DNA of 64,000 nucleotides, taken from the NCBI GenBank assembly GCA_001910725.1, contig MJGA01000013.1, forward strand, positions 372,001 to 436,000, read 5' to 3'. The first letter of the stretch is position 1, and every line of letters begins with the position of its first letter. This DNA is from Phanerodontia chrysosporium (taxonomy: Eukaryota; Basidiomycota; Agaricomycetes; Polyporales; Phanerochaetaceae). Shown one piece after another: positions 1 to 11,885 of the stretch. A program made the translations under genes and the position numbers. Under the pieces are notes generated by a model. It saw nothing but the letters and a program-made list of their open reading frames with translations. It was not told where the DNA came from and searched no databases.

Positions 1-539
1 TGGAGTGCACGGCGTGGTTACGGGCGACGCGAACGGCTTGAACGCGGGCGGTGGCGTCGGCGGTATGTATTCGTAGGGCGACGGGGGCGGCACCGTGGGG
101 TCGACAGGCGTACGAGCCGCTCAAACATGTCGTCGTCGCCCGTCATGCGGCTGTACGCGCGCTTTGGCGGGCGCGGCGACGACGCCGGGGTGCTGCGCGA
201 GGAGAAGTTGGGGAAAGACGGAATGTCCACCTTGAGCCGCAGCGAAGTCGCGAACTTGAGCCGGTTGCGCTCGCGTTCGCGCCGACGCTCGGGCGTGAGA
301 TGGAAGGAGCGTAAGGTACGATGTCCGGGCAGCGCTGGCTCGGTTGTGGGGCGCTTGTGCGCACAAGAGTTAAAGAACGTGCGGATGCGAGTAAGGAGTG
401 GACGAGGCTTCGGGGATGTTGACAGCGCAGACGAAGTGTGTCTGGCAGGCTGCGAACGAGTACGCCTCGGTACAAATTGGTAGGCGGTCACGAGGACAAA
501 GAGGCACACTTTGTTGGAGGTCAGATCGAACCGTGACAT
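1..539 (-). CDS. Pro/Arg-rich hypothetical protein, 3' part beyond the window edge
   Basis: I do not recognise the family. An ATG at 537-539 opens a short exon (MSRFDLTSNK) that ends at a GTGTGC donor. A TTCGCAG acceptor then leads, in the same frame, into a basic Ser/Pro/Arg-rich stretch (LRLKVDIPSFPNFSSR, GDDDMFERLVRL). Near 101-106 the frame stops making sense, and the +2 frame continues as a convincing Pro-rich segment (PPPSPYEYIPPTPPP) that runs off the left edge. One missing base joins the two, one of several such breaks in this window. Low complexity and basic character are all that can be said about function. Confidence 0.45.
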
Positions 540-1308
540 GACAAGCCGAGCAGCTACTTACACACGCCGAGCACCATTCCGACCACTGTACTGGTGGCCA
601 CCCGAGTACTCTGCACCTCTTCAATTCTTCTGAGCACAGCCATGGGAGTTTCACAATGCAAAGAAAGGGAGGAGGGACGTGCCTCATTGAGGAACGCGAC
701 GGTTGCAGTACGCGTATTTGTGCGGGTTTAGAGCGCACGCGAGGTGCAGCGTCAACGCTCAGAAGCTCTCTTTTAGACCCTATCGCTAGCAAGGAAGACA
801 GTAATTGAAACGTCAACCTATGATATGGAAGGTATTCCTTGTCAGCGATGTCAAGGCATGAGAAATCCGGGAACACTCACTGGGCGGTCCTAAAGCAGCC
901 CGAACCGGCTAGCTGAGGAAAGGCCCTATGTAGACATTGAATCAGCTCCTCTAGACAGGACCTGTCACAGTGCAGCGACCATGCCGACGGCTTGGCGGTT
1001 CTCCGAGTGCTCGACCCTATTCATAGAATCGCTGCGGAGCAGGTAGGAAAGCTGTAAACACCGCATCACATTCGCTGGGCGTTCCCTACACCATCAATAC
1101 ATAGTTTAATGAGAGAGGGTGTTCGAGAGGGTCCCACACAGCTGCATCGTCGGCGTCGAAGACGTAGTATACGCAGCACGGTGGTTGTGGTTGATGAGCG
1201 AAGTCGAGGATGCGGCGTGGTAAATGCCCTCTGATCACGAGTGCGTTCCCACGACCCGCGAGACATCGTCACCGCGCTGCACGCGCTCTCGCATGACCCT
1301 CGGACTTA
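540..1308. other. Intergenic, no supported gene
   Basis: No ORF here has convincing splice sites or family resemblance. A short plus-strand stretch around 980-1043 reads like coding sequence (DGLAVLRVLDPIHRI) and ends at a GTAGGA donor-like site. It could be a stranded 5' exon of the WD40 gene beyond the transposon, but this is speculative. Confidence 0.4.
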
Positions 1309-1410
1309 AGCTTATACTAGTCTCGTACCCAGCCATTCTAGGGCGACCGGACTCCGCCGGTCGGAGACTGCTTCGGACATTTAAAGGAAATGTGCAGTCT
1401 CCCCTAGAAT

Positions 1411-1457
1411 GTCTGGTGTACTTGGATCATCGGGGTGTGGGTGTCCCGCACGTGACC
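1411..1457 (+). repeat. Left arm of conserved subterminal inverted repeat
   Basis: Forty-seven bases that recur inverted at 2296-2341 with a single one-base gap in a G run (CGGGG against CGGG). It includes the palindromic core CACGTG. This arm is better conserved than the outer 80-90 bp, which share only the terminal 17 bp, suggesting it holds the functional transposase-binding sequence (inference). Confidence 0.85.
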
Positions 1458-2295
1458 TCGACACGCGCGACTGAGAGCGCGGTCGCGTCCTCCCCTGTGC
1501 CTCTCCCCCGTGGCTTTCCCGCGCCCTTCATGTGTATGTCACGCTCATCTCTGATCCCGGAGTGTAATAAATATGCAGAAATATGTATTGCAAAAGTACT
1601 GGTACAATATTAAGGCTTCGCATATAACGACTTCAGCAAGATGGGATGTGCATACAGCCTGCTGGGTTGCCACGAGTGCAAGACCTGAATGGTATGGGCA
1701 TAGGTCAGGGTGCTGTGACTTCCTGACCGATGGGAGGGCATTCTCACATCCTCGAGACGCTGTATACGCCATCCATAAGGAAAAGGCTGGGGGATATTAG
1801 CATATTTTTCCGCGTGCACGAGTCGTTCTCGTACCGTGTCCTTGAGACTAGGGCGGCCTAAGCTCTAGCTCGTAGCTAGGAAAGCATCCGTGCTGTACCT
1901 TGTAAAGTATCAGACGATGTCCGGGAGCAGCCAGTGGGTGTGTCGCAGTGCCGCAGAGCATGAAGGAGCGGGGAGGTCTGCATCATCTGCGGGTGGGAGT
2001 ATTTGCAGACATGTTGAATAAGAGTGGCGTACACACCTTTATGTCTGCAGCTCTTAGCAGGTATAGTAGCCCTCTCTGCGTCCTCCTTGGTTGCACGCCG
2101 GGCGGGTGGGCGCGTCTTGGGAGCAGCGTGTGCCGCAGTGCCCGCTATACCGTCTGTGAGCTCAACTTGGAATGATAGAACCCGAGGAGGTTGTGGGGCA
2201 TGTTCAGCGAGGGTCATGTGGCGATAGTTGGAGCAGGGAAGAAGCGAGTAGCGTTGCAGGAACAGACGGTGAGGATGGACGAGGAGAAGGGCTGT

Positions 2296-2341
2296 GGTCA
2301 CGTGCGGGACACCCACACCCGATGATCCAAGTACACCAGAC
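2296..2341 (-). repeat. Right arm of conserved subterminal inverted repeat
   Basis: Inverted partner of 1411-1457. It lies about 95 bp inside the right end of the transposon, matching the spacing on the left (93 bp). Confidence 0.85.
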
Positions 2342-2521
2342 GCTCTAACGAGCCAGTGCACTTCGCAGTTCGAAGTCCGACGCACTGGCCGACAAGGTTT
2401 ACCTGTCGGAGTTAGTGTCGGATGGGAACGAGACTAAGCTTATACCTCCATCTCACATACGACCCATCATATTCCAGATATTCAAACTGTAACCCACGTT
2501 TAGTCTCATGAGCGTCGTGCC

Positions 2522-5500
2522 ATGGCAGTACAACTTTCACTAACGTTTGCAGACGACTCACAGAGCTCGACATACACGAGTTTCTCGCAGGCCGTACCGT
2601 CTTGCATCCTTCCGTTGCGGCAAGAGGAAATCGGCGGATGTACCGTCACCTCCGAGTCTCTCGGCGGGGCCATCGTTGGGTGTGCAGATGGCAGCCTGTA
2701 CCTCTTCCACTCGCGAAGGACGCCCCCAAGAGCTCTCTCAATTGAGCCGCCGACTCGAAAGCGAGAGTCGCCATTTCCTCCGTCTTCTGCGGCGTCATCT
2801 GTCCCCACGACTCCTCGCCACCTCCGCAAAGGTGCTCGGTCTCCTCGCTCCCAATCACCTGCCTCCCTCAGCTCCCTGAAGTCACCAACTTTCTCCCCGT
2901 TTCATGTCTCAAAATCTACCGTCGTCTCATCAGTGTCGACAGAGCAGGTGGAAGCCCCGAAGAACTATGTGGACTTTGAGGATGAGCAGGAGAAGTTGAA
3001 GGGTCTGCTTAGGAAGAAGGGGGGAGTGAAGGAGAAGACGATGGTGGACGCGCTGCTGCCCAGCGGAGAGAAGGTGAAGCCTCTGGGCCTTGACAAGTGC
3101 GCTCATTCAGATTCCTTGGACACCATCCCGTCAGAGCCGTCTGCAAGCCAAGAGCTTGTGTCACCCAGATCCTCGAGCTCCTCTGAACGATCGGTCTCGA
3201 CACCCTCCACGCCGTCAATTGCCCCTAGTTTCCGAGTGTCCGATGCTGCTGAGACGACTAGCTGGCAACTCATTAGCCACACGTTCCCTACGTGTGCTGG
3301 CTACCCAAGCCCCCTTGCATCTCTGAAACTCGCGCCTGGCCGTCAGCTAGTTGTAGCCCTCTACGAGTCTGGGTATGTCCCTGCGAACATGTCGTACGAA
3401 TGTCCTAGTAATGCAATACATTCATCAGAGCTATCTGTGCGTATGCTACGGAAGACGGGACGTGTCTTGTCAGAAGCTCGGTGGAGGTGAATCGTTCACG
3501 ACCACCACTGGTTCGAAAACGCGCAACAAGCTGCCGGTGATCTGGCACTGGAAACAACTCCATGTCGCGCCTATGAACGGAGTAAGCACACGACAGCAGA
3601 TTTTGTAGGCCAGCTAACGAAGAAGCGTAGTCCACCTTGGTTCTAGCATGCGGGAGTTCAGAGGCGACAACTTCCACCCTCCAGCCGTTCGATCTGGAGA
3701 ACGGCGAGAACTCTGAAGAGTCTCGCATTGTCGCGTTCGAACTACAAGTCGAGCGATCAGATGATCCTGACTCAGTCACTCTCACGAACGTTGGAGACTG
3801 GACCATCGACGGTCCAATAGAGGGTATCTCCGTACACACGGCCGCGGATGGTGTGTCTCCCAAGTCGATTGCCTGTAGCTCAGTGACGAATCGGTCCCAG
3901 GACAGATCACTCTCTTTCACGTCAACTCGTCGTACCACATTGTTCGGCAGAAGCTTGCGCTTCTCGAAGGCCCTCCAAGCCCTTCCTCTGACCTTGAAGA
4001 CTCGGGCTCAAGCACCCAGCTGGCGCTGCCCAACCCGTTCAAGGCAGCACTCAAGGGTCTACGCTCGTCCGAGAACCTCGTCCAGGACAACAAGGAGGAA
4101 CCTGACGGACGAGTCCTCTTGACGAACACTGTTGATCTCGGGCCCTTGCCTCTTGGAGTGCCTTTGAAGGCGCTTCGAATCCTCGACTCGGACGCCGTTT
4201 CGTTGGGACTTGCGTGGTCCAATGACGAACTGGCCGTATGTGTCTTCTCTGGTCCTTGTCCAACGTGACAGCTATAGACATTTGTCCTAGGTCTTCGACA
4301 CCAGCGGGATGACCATCACCAAGCTTGGTAGCGTCCCTCTGCAGGGTATATGCGACGCTCGTTGGCTAGACAGAAACTCTGTTTCTCTCGCTTTCAAGGT
4401 GAGATAGGAAATCATCTACTTGCGAAGGAAAATAACTTATACGTATCTAGGATCATGCGGAGATTCGAGACCTGGTCGAGGTCGACGCTAACAATGACAG
4501 TGCTGGTGAAGGAGGATCTGCTTCAGGAGTACGAACTCTAGAGTACGCGCTCGGTCCTGCTCAAGCGGTTACAGGCGTTGACGTCTGCTCTTAGCTTCCG
4601 GATACGACGGTCGACGTCACTTTCCGCTACCAACTGTTGTGCAATCACGCCTTCCGGAGACATACTCGCAACACGAACGAAGAGCGGTCGTTTGCGATTG
4701 CAGATCATCTCGCTATCCGAGTTTGTCCATGGCTCAGAGACGGCGAAGAGGGTGTTATGGAAGCCCCGAAGAGACTTGGTTGAGAGGTCTCTAGCAAGCC
4801 CACGAATCTCGACGATTCTTCCCCTAGGGCTCGATGAGATCCTTGTAGGCTGGAGTAAGGTCGTCCTTCATATCATCAGTGACGTTATTAACACGATGGT
4901 TCATTTCAGGTGATGGTCACCTTTTGCGCTCTTCCTTCAGCCGGCTTGCTCGAGGCGCCGCCAGAGACCAATCAGGCCCGCTATCTGACATTTCCCTGTC
5001 TGGTCGTATCTGCAGCCTGCACATCGCAAGGAATGACAGGTCTGGAGAGGATCTTATTATTGGCGGCGCAGACGACGGCTCCGTCGCTGTTTGGTCGAGA
5101 AGGTGCGCACGACCATATTGTTCGTTGGACATTGCAATCTTAACCTGGATCTGTATTCAGGACCTGAAATTACTGTCACGCTGGACGATTTTCACTGAGC
5201 CTTTGACCGAAGTCATCTATGTGCCTAGCGGCCGGTTAAAGCTATGCGTCTTCTGCGTCTCACGCGATGGTACGATTGCGGTGATCGCGTTGGATGGGTA
5301 CCAATTGTGAGCAACCAGACACCCCAAGCCTTGTTGCATCTAATATTCTCTTGCAGTCTGTTCTTGATTCCCGCGTCTGTCGCTCCGCTGCGCAAGATCT
5401 GTCTCGGAGAGGACAATTTGCTCTTGGTTTACTGACGACGATCGTGCTCGGCTGTGGGACACGAAGACGAGGGAGTTTTGGCGGTCTATGGGCGCCGATA

Positions 5501-7704
5501 AGACGGAGGAGATGCTTCGGCAAGGAGGGTGGATGGAATGGTAGGCGGTTCACGATCGCTGATCTGAACATCTTGTTGACTCGCAGCGCTAGGTCCATAG
5601 CCCCCGCTCCTTCCGACGCTCGCGCGGAATTCATGGCTCTGTCTGGCTACGACCAGCTGCACGATGCTGGTGGGTACTTGTCATGGTCCACTACCTGCTC
5701 CCGCTTATTTGACCCCATAGGTGCAACGATGGTTATCGACATCGAAGCCTTCCTGTCTCGTCTCTCCGCCGCTAGCACCACGAAAGCTGCAGAAGCTGGG
5801 TCAAGTGCTGCTGCGGCGATCAGGAAGGATAATCTGAACGCCTTGCTGTCAATGCTCCTCACGTTCGGCGTGAATGATGAGATTGACCGTATAAGCCGTG
5901 AAAACCTCGGGATCGAACCTGCGACTGGCGGCGTGGGTGTCTATCGGTACAGCTTCACCTAAGTTTTGTGGACCGTTGCTGACGTGCGCTAGTCATGGCT
6001 CTGCTACAGTGTTCGCCGAGGGCAAGTCTCAGGCGGCGTGGGCCTTGTCTCCCCTCGTGTCAGCAACCCGTGCCACTAGCATTATGGCAGTGCTCCACGT
6101 CTTGGCCCAGCAGACAGGTACGCGATAGCCTCGTCTCAGTGGCATCGTTGTACTCACAGCCGCTTGGCCCAGATGACGCACATACCGTATCTGCATTCTA
6201 CACCGCGTCCCTGGCTCATACCATCGGCGCGCGGTACAAGCCACCCAGTCTCGCATGGCTGGCACGCACATGGCTTCAGTCCTCGGGTAAGCATCTCCTT
6301 TGAAGATAGCTCCCGGTCAGTCCTGATGTACATCAGCAGCGGAACTGCGCAGCGCAGCGAGGCTTCGATTTGAGGTTGGGGTCGCGCGCTTACAGGACGA
6401 GGAGATTCTCGAAGTTGTCGACAGCTGGCAACCCTATCGTGAGTATCATAAGGTTCAATTCGCATGCACCGCTGATGGTATTCCTAGTGCCATCGGTGCA
6501 GTCTGCGCCGGTGAAAGGCCTGATACGCAGCGCTCTGTCTTTATTCATTTGTGGTAACATTGCTATCGAGAAATACAGCTTGCTTCATACGGCGTAAGTG
6601 GCCTCCTGGACTACTGCGATCTCTGCTCACGGTCCCTCCCTAGGTCATTGACAGATATCGCGAAGTCTATCGCCATGTACCTGCACGATGAGCATTGCCC
6701 GTATAGGGTTCTCGCTATCGACCTGTGTTCGCGCGGCTTCCCAGTCTGGCAGCAGTACGTGGACGCAGTAGAGATGCTCCGGGCGCTCTTCGCGCTTGCC
6801 ACCGCGAGCCGGAAGGATAGCTCCGTGACGCAGCCGGGCGTCGGGCAGCAGGCGCGGACCGCCGTCCTGCACATCGCGTCCGGAAACAGCCCACTGTTTA
6901 TGACGACGGTGTCGATGGACATCATGCACCCGAAGAGCGTGCAGCACCGCAAGTCCGTCATGCAACTGGTGATCTATCTCATTCACAAGGTGTGTGCACG
7001 CTGTTCTCGCGCGGTGATTGGTGCGGGCGCTCAATGACGAGCAGAAACCGCTTGTCCTGTACAGCAACCTGCCGAGGCTCGTGGAGGCCGTCGTCAAATC
7101 GCTCGATCCGAACTCGACGGCGGATCGCGACGCGGTGCTGGACTCTGCGACCGAAATCCTGGGCCACATAGTCGACAGGTACGCCTATGCTGCATCTCCA
7201 GTGCTCCATGCTTACGTCCGAGCTGCAGCTACCCGACCGTCGACTTCCACGGGCCATCGCAGCGGCTTGCGGTGGGCACGAGCGAAGGCGCAGTCGTGAT
7301 GTATGACCTGAAGACGGCGACGCGGCTGTACGTGCTCGAGGGACACAAGAAACGCACGACGGCATGCAGCTTCTCGCCGGATGGGCGCCGGCTCGTGACG
7401 CTCTCGCTCGAGGAGTTCACGCTACTCGTCTGGAAGGTCGGTACGAGCTTCACGAGCTTCTTCCTTCCCGGCGCGCCCCCGCGCCAGGGTCACAGCGGCT
7501 CGGACCCGTACAAGAGCTATCCGGTGCACATTGGCGATGATGGTGCGTGTGCTGGTGGCGTAGTAGGGGAACGTGCAGCTAACGGGAGGATTTTCAGGTG
7601 TCATGTCTATTGCGTCGACGCTCGAACTGATCAAGTTTGAATGGCCGGGCGAACGCAGCGTCAGACTGATGATACGGGAGGTCACTCTTACTTTCAGCAC
7701 ATAG
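2522..7704 (+). CDS. WD40-repeat protein, WDR7/rabconnectin-3 beta-like
   Basis: Multi-exon gene. Blade-like WD segments appear in order: GGAIVGCADGSLYLFHS early; LIIGGADDGSVAVWS near 5060-5095; LLVYDDDRARLWDTKTR after 5420; and at the C terminus LAVGTSEGAVVMYDL and SFSPDGRRLVTLS with VWK. A helical region (about 6000-7000) separates the last blades from the rest, and a Ser/Pro-rich insert (2760-3230) interrupts the first part. This layout matches WDR7, the beta subunit of rabconnectin-3, which works with DMXL/Rav1-type proteins in V-ATPase regulation; that role is known for the family, not shown here. The last exon begins after TTTTCAG near 7597 and ends at TAG 7702-7704. The ATG at 2522 is the first in frame, but CTAACGTTTGCAG at 2540-2552 looks like a 3' splice site, so earlier exons may exist and could be cut off by the transposon 85 bp upstream. 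Confidence 0.65.
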
Positions 7705-8794
7705 AAATAAATAATCGATACAATAAAAGTGATCAGCAAATTACGCAGTAACATGCTCTTCCTCTCCCACTTCATCTGTGCCTTCTGCACCGCACACACT
7801 GTTTGCTGACATGTCGTGCTGTTAGCGGGGTCAGTCATCTTTCGGTGGGCGAATGGCTTTACATACCAGTCAGTTTGCGCAGGGGCGAGGCGCATGCAGG
7901 GTTACGCTGCTGTCTCTCCATGGACGTGAAGACGCAAGGCAGGTATATCCTAGTCTCGCTCTGTGAAGACGTTGCGTGAGCTTCAACTTAGGATGGCTTG
8001 CCACCATTTGTACCAACATTTATGGCTACGGTGCTGCACCTATGCGAAGCTACGTTAGCATGGCTTTGACCGTGGACGGTACGCTTGGTACTGACGATGG
8101 GCAGCGAAGTACAAGCAAACGCCTGGTATGGGGGAGGCTTGAGCACCTGTACGTCATGGCGAGTTGTTTCTCACTCACCGGATTGCAATGCACATGATGT
8201 AGAACGACAAGCACAGCCTAATAGCAATGCCACACATCATCCCGTGGCCCTAAATACATAGGGCGAAGCCAGAACTCCACTCTGTAACTCAGGTAAAATA
8301 GAGATTTCTCATGGATTTGTCCACTATCCAGATATACAGTAGCAGCCTATATCCTCGCATTCATGCGAGAAGATAATCGTCGTGGGCTCTCAGAAGGCAA
8401 GGATCCATTGGCGGATAGTGTTTGAGATCGATTTGCCTCGTGGGCAGAAATCCCTCACTGAGGCGAAACAGGACTTGGTAGCGCCTGGTATTCTAAAATT
8501 CTGGCTATTGCTCAGGCTGTTCGACTGCAAACCAGCCTGATATTGGCAGACGAGGAAGATGGCAAATATTCAGGCGTTGTACGCTGGTGACGGCGGTGAT
8601 GCGCCTTCGAGGCGCATCAAACGTGAACGGATGCAATTGCGGGCGTGCCAAATTTAGCGCCTGGGCTGGCGCGCCAGAAGACTCCAGCAGCACAGCTCAA
8701 ATCCCATGCTTGCTCCTTCCCCTCTCCTCGACGTCCGTCGCAGGACACACCTCTCGCGCGAGAGGCGACAGCCGCTCTCGCTCTGACTGCTCGG
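7705..8794. other. Intergenic; no firm gene
   Basis: Separates the WD40 gene from the TRK gene. On the minus strand an ATG at 7919-7921 can be spliced (GTATGT donor, GCTAAC branch, CAG acceptor) into a 39-codon ORF. Another frame there encodes one hydrophobic helix (LLITFIVSIIYFYVL). Neither is convincing. The region 7930-8580 shows nothing. Confidence 0.4.
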
Positions 8795-11700
8795 ATGTGG
8801 GCGACGGCAAAGTCTCATTTCAACTTCTACCGGATACACCTGCTTTGTTTGTGAGTGTCTCCGCAAGACCTTATGGCATAATTCACGCTCACCGCGGGAC
8901 CCTTACAGTGTCCTTGTTCCCATCGTTGTGGCCGGCATATTTGTGGCATCCAATGGCGAATTTACCATCGCATACATCGACGCCCTGTTCGTCTGCGTGA
9001 GCGCGGCGACAGGGACAGGGCTGTCTACCATCGACTTGAGTTCTTTGACAGCCTGGCAGCAGAGTATTCTTGTCATCCTAGAGATTGTTGGGAACCAGGT
9101 CTCGTCTCTCCCTAGTTTTGCGAGGTCCCCATCCTGACGAAACGCTGCTAGGTGTTCGTGTGCTGGATAGTCGTCTTTGTGCGAAGGTGCGCCCCTCTGC
9201 CAAGCGAGTCTGTGTCACATAGCCGACACGCGCCCGTCGCCCTCCCGCAGACACTACTTTCGGAAGCGCCTCACCCACGTCGTGGAAGCCGAACTGCAGC
9301 GGACATTCACGCGCCGCGAGACGCTGCGCAGCACGCACACGACGCACGACCTGCGGCGTCACGCCCGTTTCGCGTCGCAGTCGCCGCTGGGCGCGGACGA
9401 GGAGAACCTCGAGCGCAAGACTACGAACCAGAGCGGGCGGCGCATCCGCCCGGACATGGTGCGCCGCGTCGACGTCGCGCCGCAGCTCGTCGGTCCGGAC
9501 GGCGTGCCCGCGCGCACGAACACGTACGACTCCACGCTGCGCCGGCGCGCGATCGTGAACAGCGCGACGCACGTCCCCGCGCGTGACGCTGGCTTCGGTG
9601 GCTTCCCGGGGCCCAAGGAGGTGCTCACGCACACCTCGCGTCGTCTCTTCCCTCAGCTGCACACCCAGTTCCAGCGCACGCTCACCATCCCGCGCACTGC
9701 GACCCTCGTGCCTGCGCACGCACCGGGGATTGCGCCGCAGCCGGCTGCGTCGCCGGTGAGGCTTGTCCCGTACCTGACTTTTCCCGCCGACGTAGGCAAG
9801 AATTCGCGCTTCAAAGGCTTGACTGAGGACCAGCTGCTTGAACTGGGCGGCGTGGAATACAGTGCATTGAATGCACTGATGTGGATCGTACCTTTGGTGC
9901 ACATACACCCACTTTGGCTCTCGACTGGTCCGCTGACAAACTCTCCTAGTACTATTTCGGCCTCCTGGCATTGCGATCATTATCATCACGCCGTACATGG
10001 CGTTGGCAAGCCAGTACAAGGATGTTTTCTTACCGCCAATGCAGCACCGCAAGATCTCGCCGGTTTGGTGAATCCTCATCTGGATATCTACATCAGATCC
10101 GAGCTGATGCTTTGCTCTGTAGGTTCTCCATCTTCCAGGTGACTGGCGCGTGGGCAAACACCGGCATGTCACTCGTCGATCAGAATATGGTGCCATTCCG
10201 GACCGCGTATCTCCTGATTTTTGTGTTATTCTTCTGTGTGCTGGCCGGAAACACTGCATACGTAAGTGTCTTTTCCTCTCGTTTCGAATTCTACTCAAGT
10301 ACGCTTATAGCCTGTATTGTGAGCACATTCATTCCACTCTCGTTGTATCGTGCTGATGTTGCAACATGGCCACTATCCAGTCTTCGCTTTATGATGTGAG
10401 CATCCATCAAAAATAAGGAGGGATCTAGTCTAACCCTGCCTATAGCTGGACACTCTACAAGCTATGGCCTAAACACTACCGGACACGGGAAGCCCTCAAG
10501 TTCCTTCTCGACCACCCACGACGTTGCTTCATCACACTATTCCCTTCGCCGCAGACATGGCTGCTCTTCTTCGTGCTTTTTATTATGAAGTGCGCTTCCA
10601 CCTCTCCCATTGCGCCTGTGCTGACGTCCAGTCACAGCGTCGTGCTGTTCGCTGGCGATCTCCTGCTGAACATCAATAACCCCGTGACAGATGCGATACC
10701 CATCGGCACGCGCATTGCGCTCGCGGTGCTCTCGTCTGCGGCCGTGCGCAGCGCGGGCTTCCAAGGTGTTTCGATTGCGTCGCTGACGCCTGCAACACAG
10801 TACGTGCCTTCGTGATTGCTCGTTCTGCCAGTCACTGGCGTTGACGGGTGCGTCCAGAGTCCTGTACATCGTCATGATGTACATTGCGATATACCCCATT
10901 GCTATGAGGTACGCCCCTTCCGCAGGCAAGCTCTTTTGCTGACGCTGACAGTGGCACAGCGTGCGCTCCACTAATGTGTATGAGGAGAACTCGCTCGGTA
11001 TATACCCGGACGACGACGACGAAGATGACGAGATCGACGAAAAGGCTCTTGATGTGAAGGAGAACCGCGTGCAGATCTGGGGCATGCACCTCATGCGGCA
11101 TTTGCAGAAGCAGCTCTCGTTCGGTGCGTCGCCGTATTCTAGATCCAGGTTAACCTGCGTCTGACAGGCGTCAGACATGTGGTGGCTGGCGTTGTCTCTC
11201 TGGCTGATCTGTATCGTCGAGGTACCGCATCTGTTCCACGTCTGTGTTGCAGCTGCTGACGTACGGGCGCAGCGTTACGGCATCATGGACCCGGCAAAGC
11301 CTTGGTTCAACGTCTTCGCGATCCGTATGGCGCCATTTCTAGCGCTGTCCTAATTACATGTTAACCTACGCACAGTATTCGAGATCGTCTCCGCATACGG
11401 AACAGTGGGCCTGAGTCTAGGCCTGCCCACGGTATGTCACCCACGCTCACTTCTCGCACCACCCGGCTGACATTCTGCAGGCAAACTACTCACTTTCGGG
11501 CGTCTTCCATGTACTCTCGAAGCTCATCGTCTGCGCCGTCATGCTGCGCGGACGACACCGCGGGCTTCCTGTCGCGCTCGATCGCGCCGTCATGCTCCCG
11601 CACGAGTTCAGGCGCCGCGGGGACGACGGCGCGCCCCCACCGGATGTGCGTCAGCGGTCGCCCCGTTTCGCCGAGGCCCAGCTGCACACGGAGTCGCCGT

Positions 11701-11885
11701 CACACATACTATCACCGCACACGGACTCGCCGTTGCATGCAGACTCTCCGCTGCACGTCGAGTCGCCCCTGCGTATGGAGGCTACCCTGCCTGAGGAGCC
11801 CGAGCCGGCCGAGCACGCAGGGCACAAAGCGGAGGGGAGCTCGGGAGGCGAGTCGGACAGGACTGCTGTCGATTCACTTTCGTGA
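8795..11885 (+). CDS. TRK-family potassium transporter
   Basis: Plasma-membrane K+ uptake protein of the fungal Trk1/Trk2 family. The four pore loops are visible: SAATGTGLST, GAWANTGMSL, SAGFQGVS and YGTVGLSLG. They are separated by hydrophobic helices, with the long hydrophilic insert between the first and second units (9270-9800) typical of fungal TRKs, and an acidic loop (DDDDEDDEIDE). The start at 8795 (MWATAKSHFNFYRIHLL) precedes the conserved HFNFYRIHL block; an earlier in-frame start is possible. There are about ten short introns. Conserved PVFLRFMIW is encoded by two microexons, 10311-10318 (8 nt) and 10381-10395 (15 nt). At 9967-9970 the frame is broken by one missing base between YYFGLLA and IAIIIITPYM. 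The C-terminal tail repeats short HxxSPL motifs. Confidence 0.93.

Larger units (their letters stand above)
1318..2436. mobile_element. Non-autonomous TIR DNA transposon (1,119 bp) with 9-bp target site duplication
   Basis: The segment is bounded by the direct repeat AGCTTATAC (1309-1317 and 2437-2445). Its ends are inverted repeats: TAGTCTCGTACCCAGCC on the left and the complement of TAGTCTCGTTCCCATCC on the right, 15 of 17 matching. Further in, 46 of 47 bases match in inverted orientation (1411-1457 against 2296-2341). The subterminal regions fold into nested hairpins (1334-1343 with 1402-1411, 1344-1350 with 1357-1363, 1363-1371 with 1394-1402; on the right 2352-2359 with 2382-2389). No transposase ORF is visible. 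A 9-bp duplication fits MULE-like elements best; hAT and KDZ-type elements usually give 8 bp, so the superfamily is unresolved. Confidence 0.85.

Noticed and set aside
1224..2385. Several 70-170-codon ORFs on both strands between 1224 and 2385
   Set aside because: They lie inside the transposon, have no transposase motifs and read like translated inverted repeats.
7705..7921. Minus-strand ORF with one hydrophobic helix, reminiscent of small mitochondrial assembly factors
   Set aside because: The helix frame cannot be joined to an ATG through the only good intron, and it overlaps the last exon of the WD40 gene. The spliced alternative has no hydrophobic segment.
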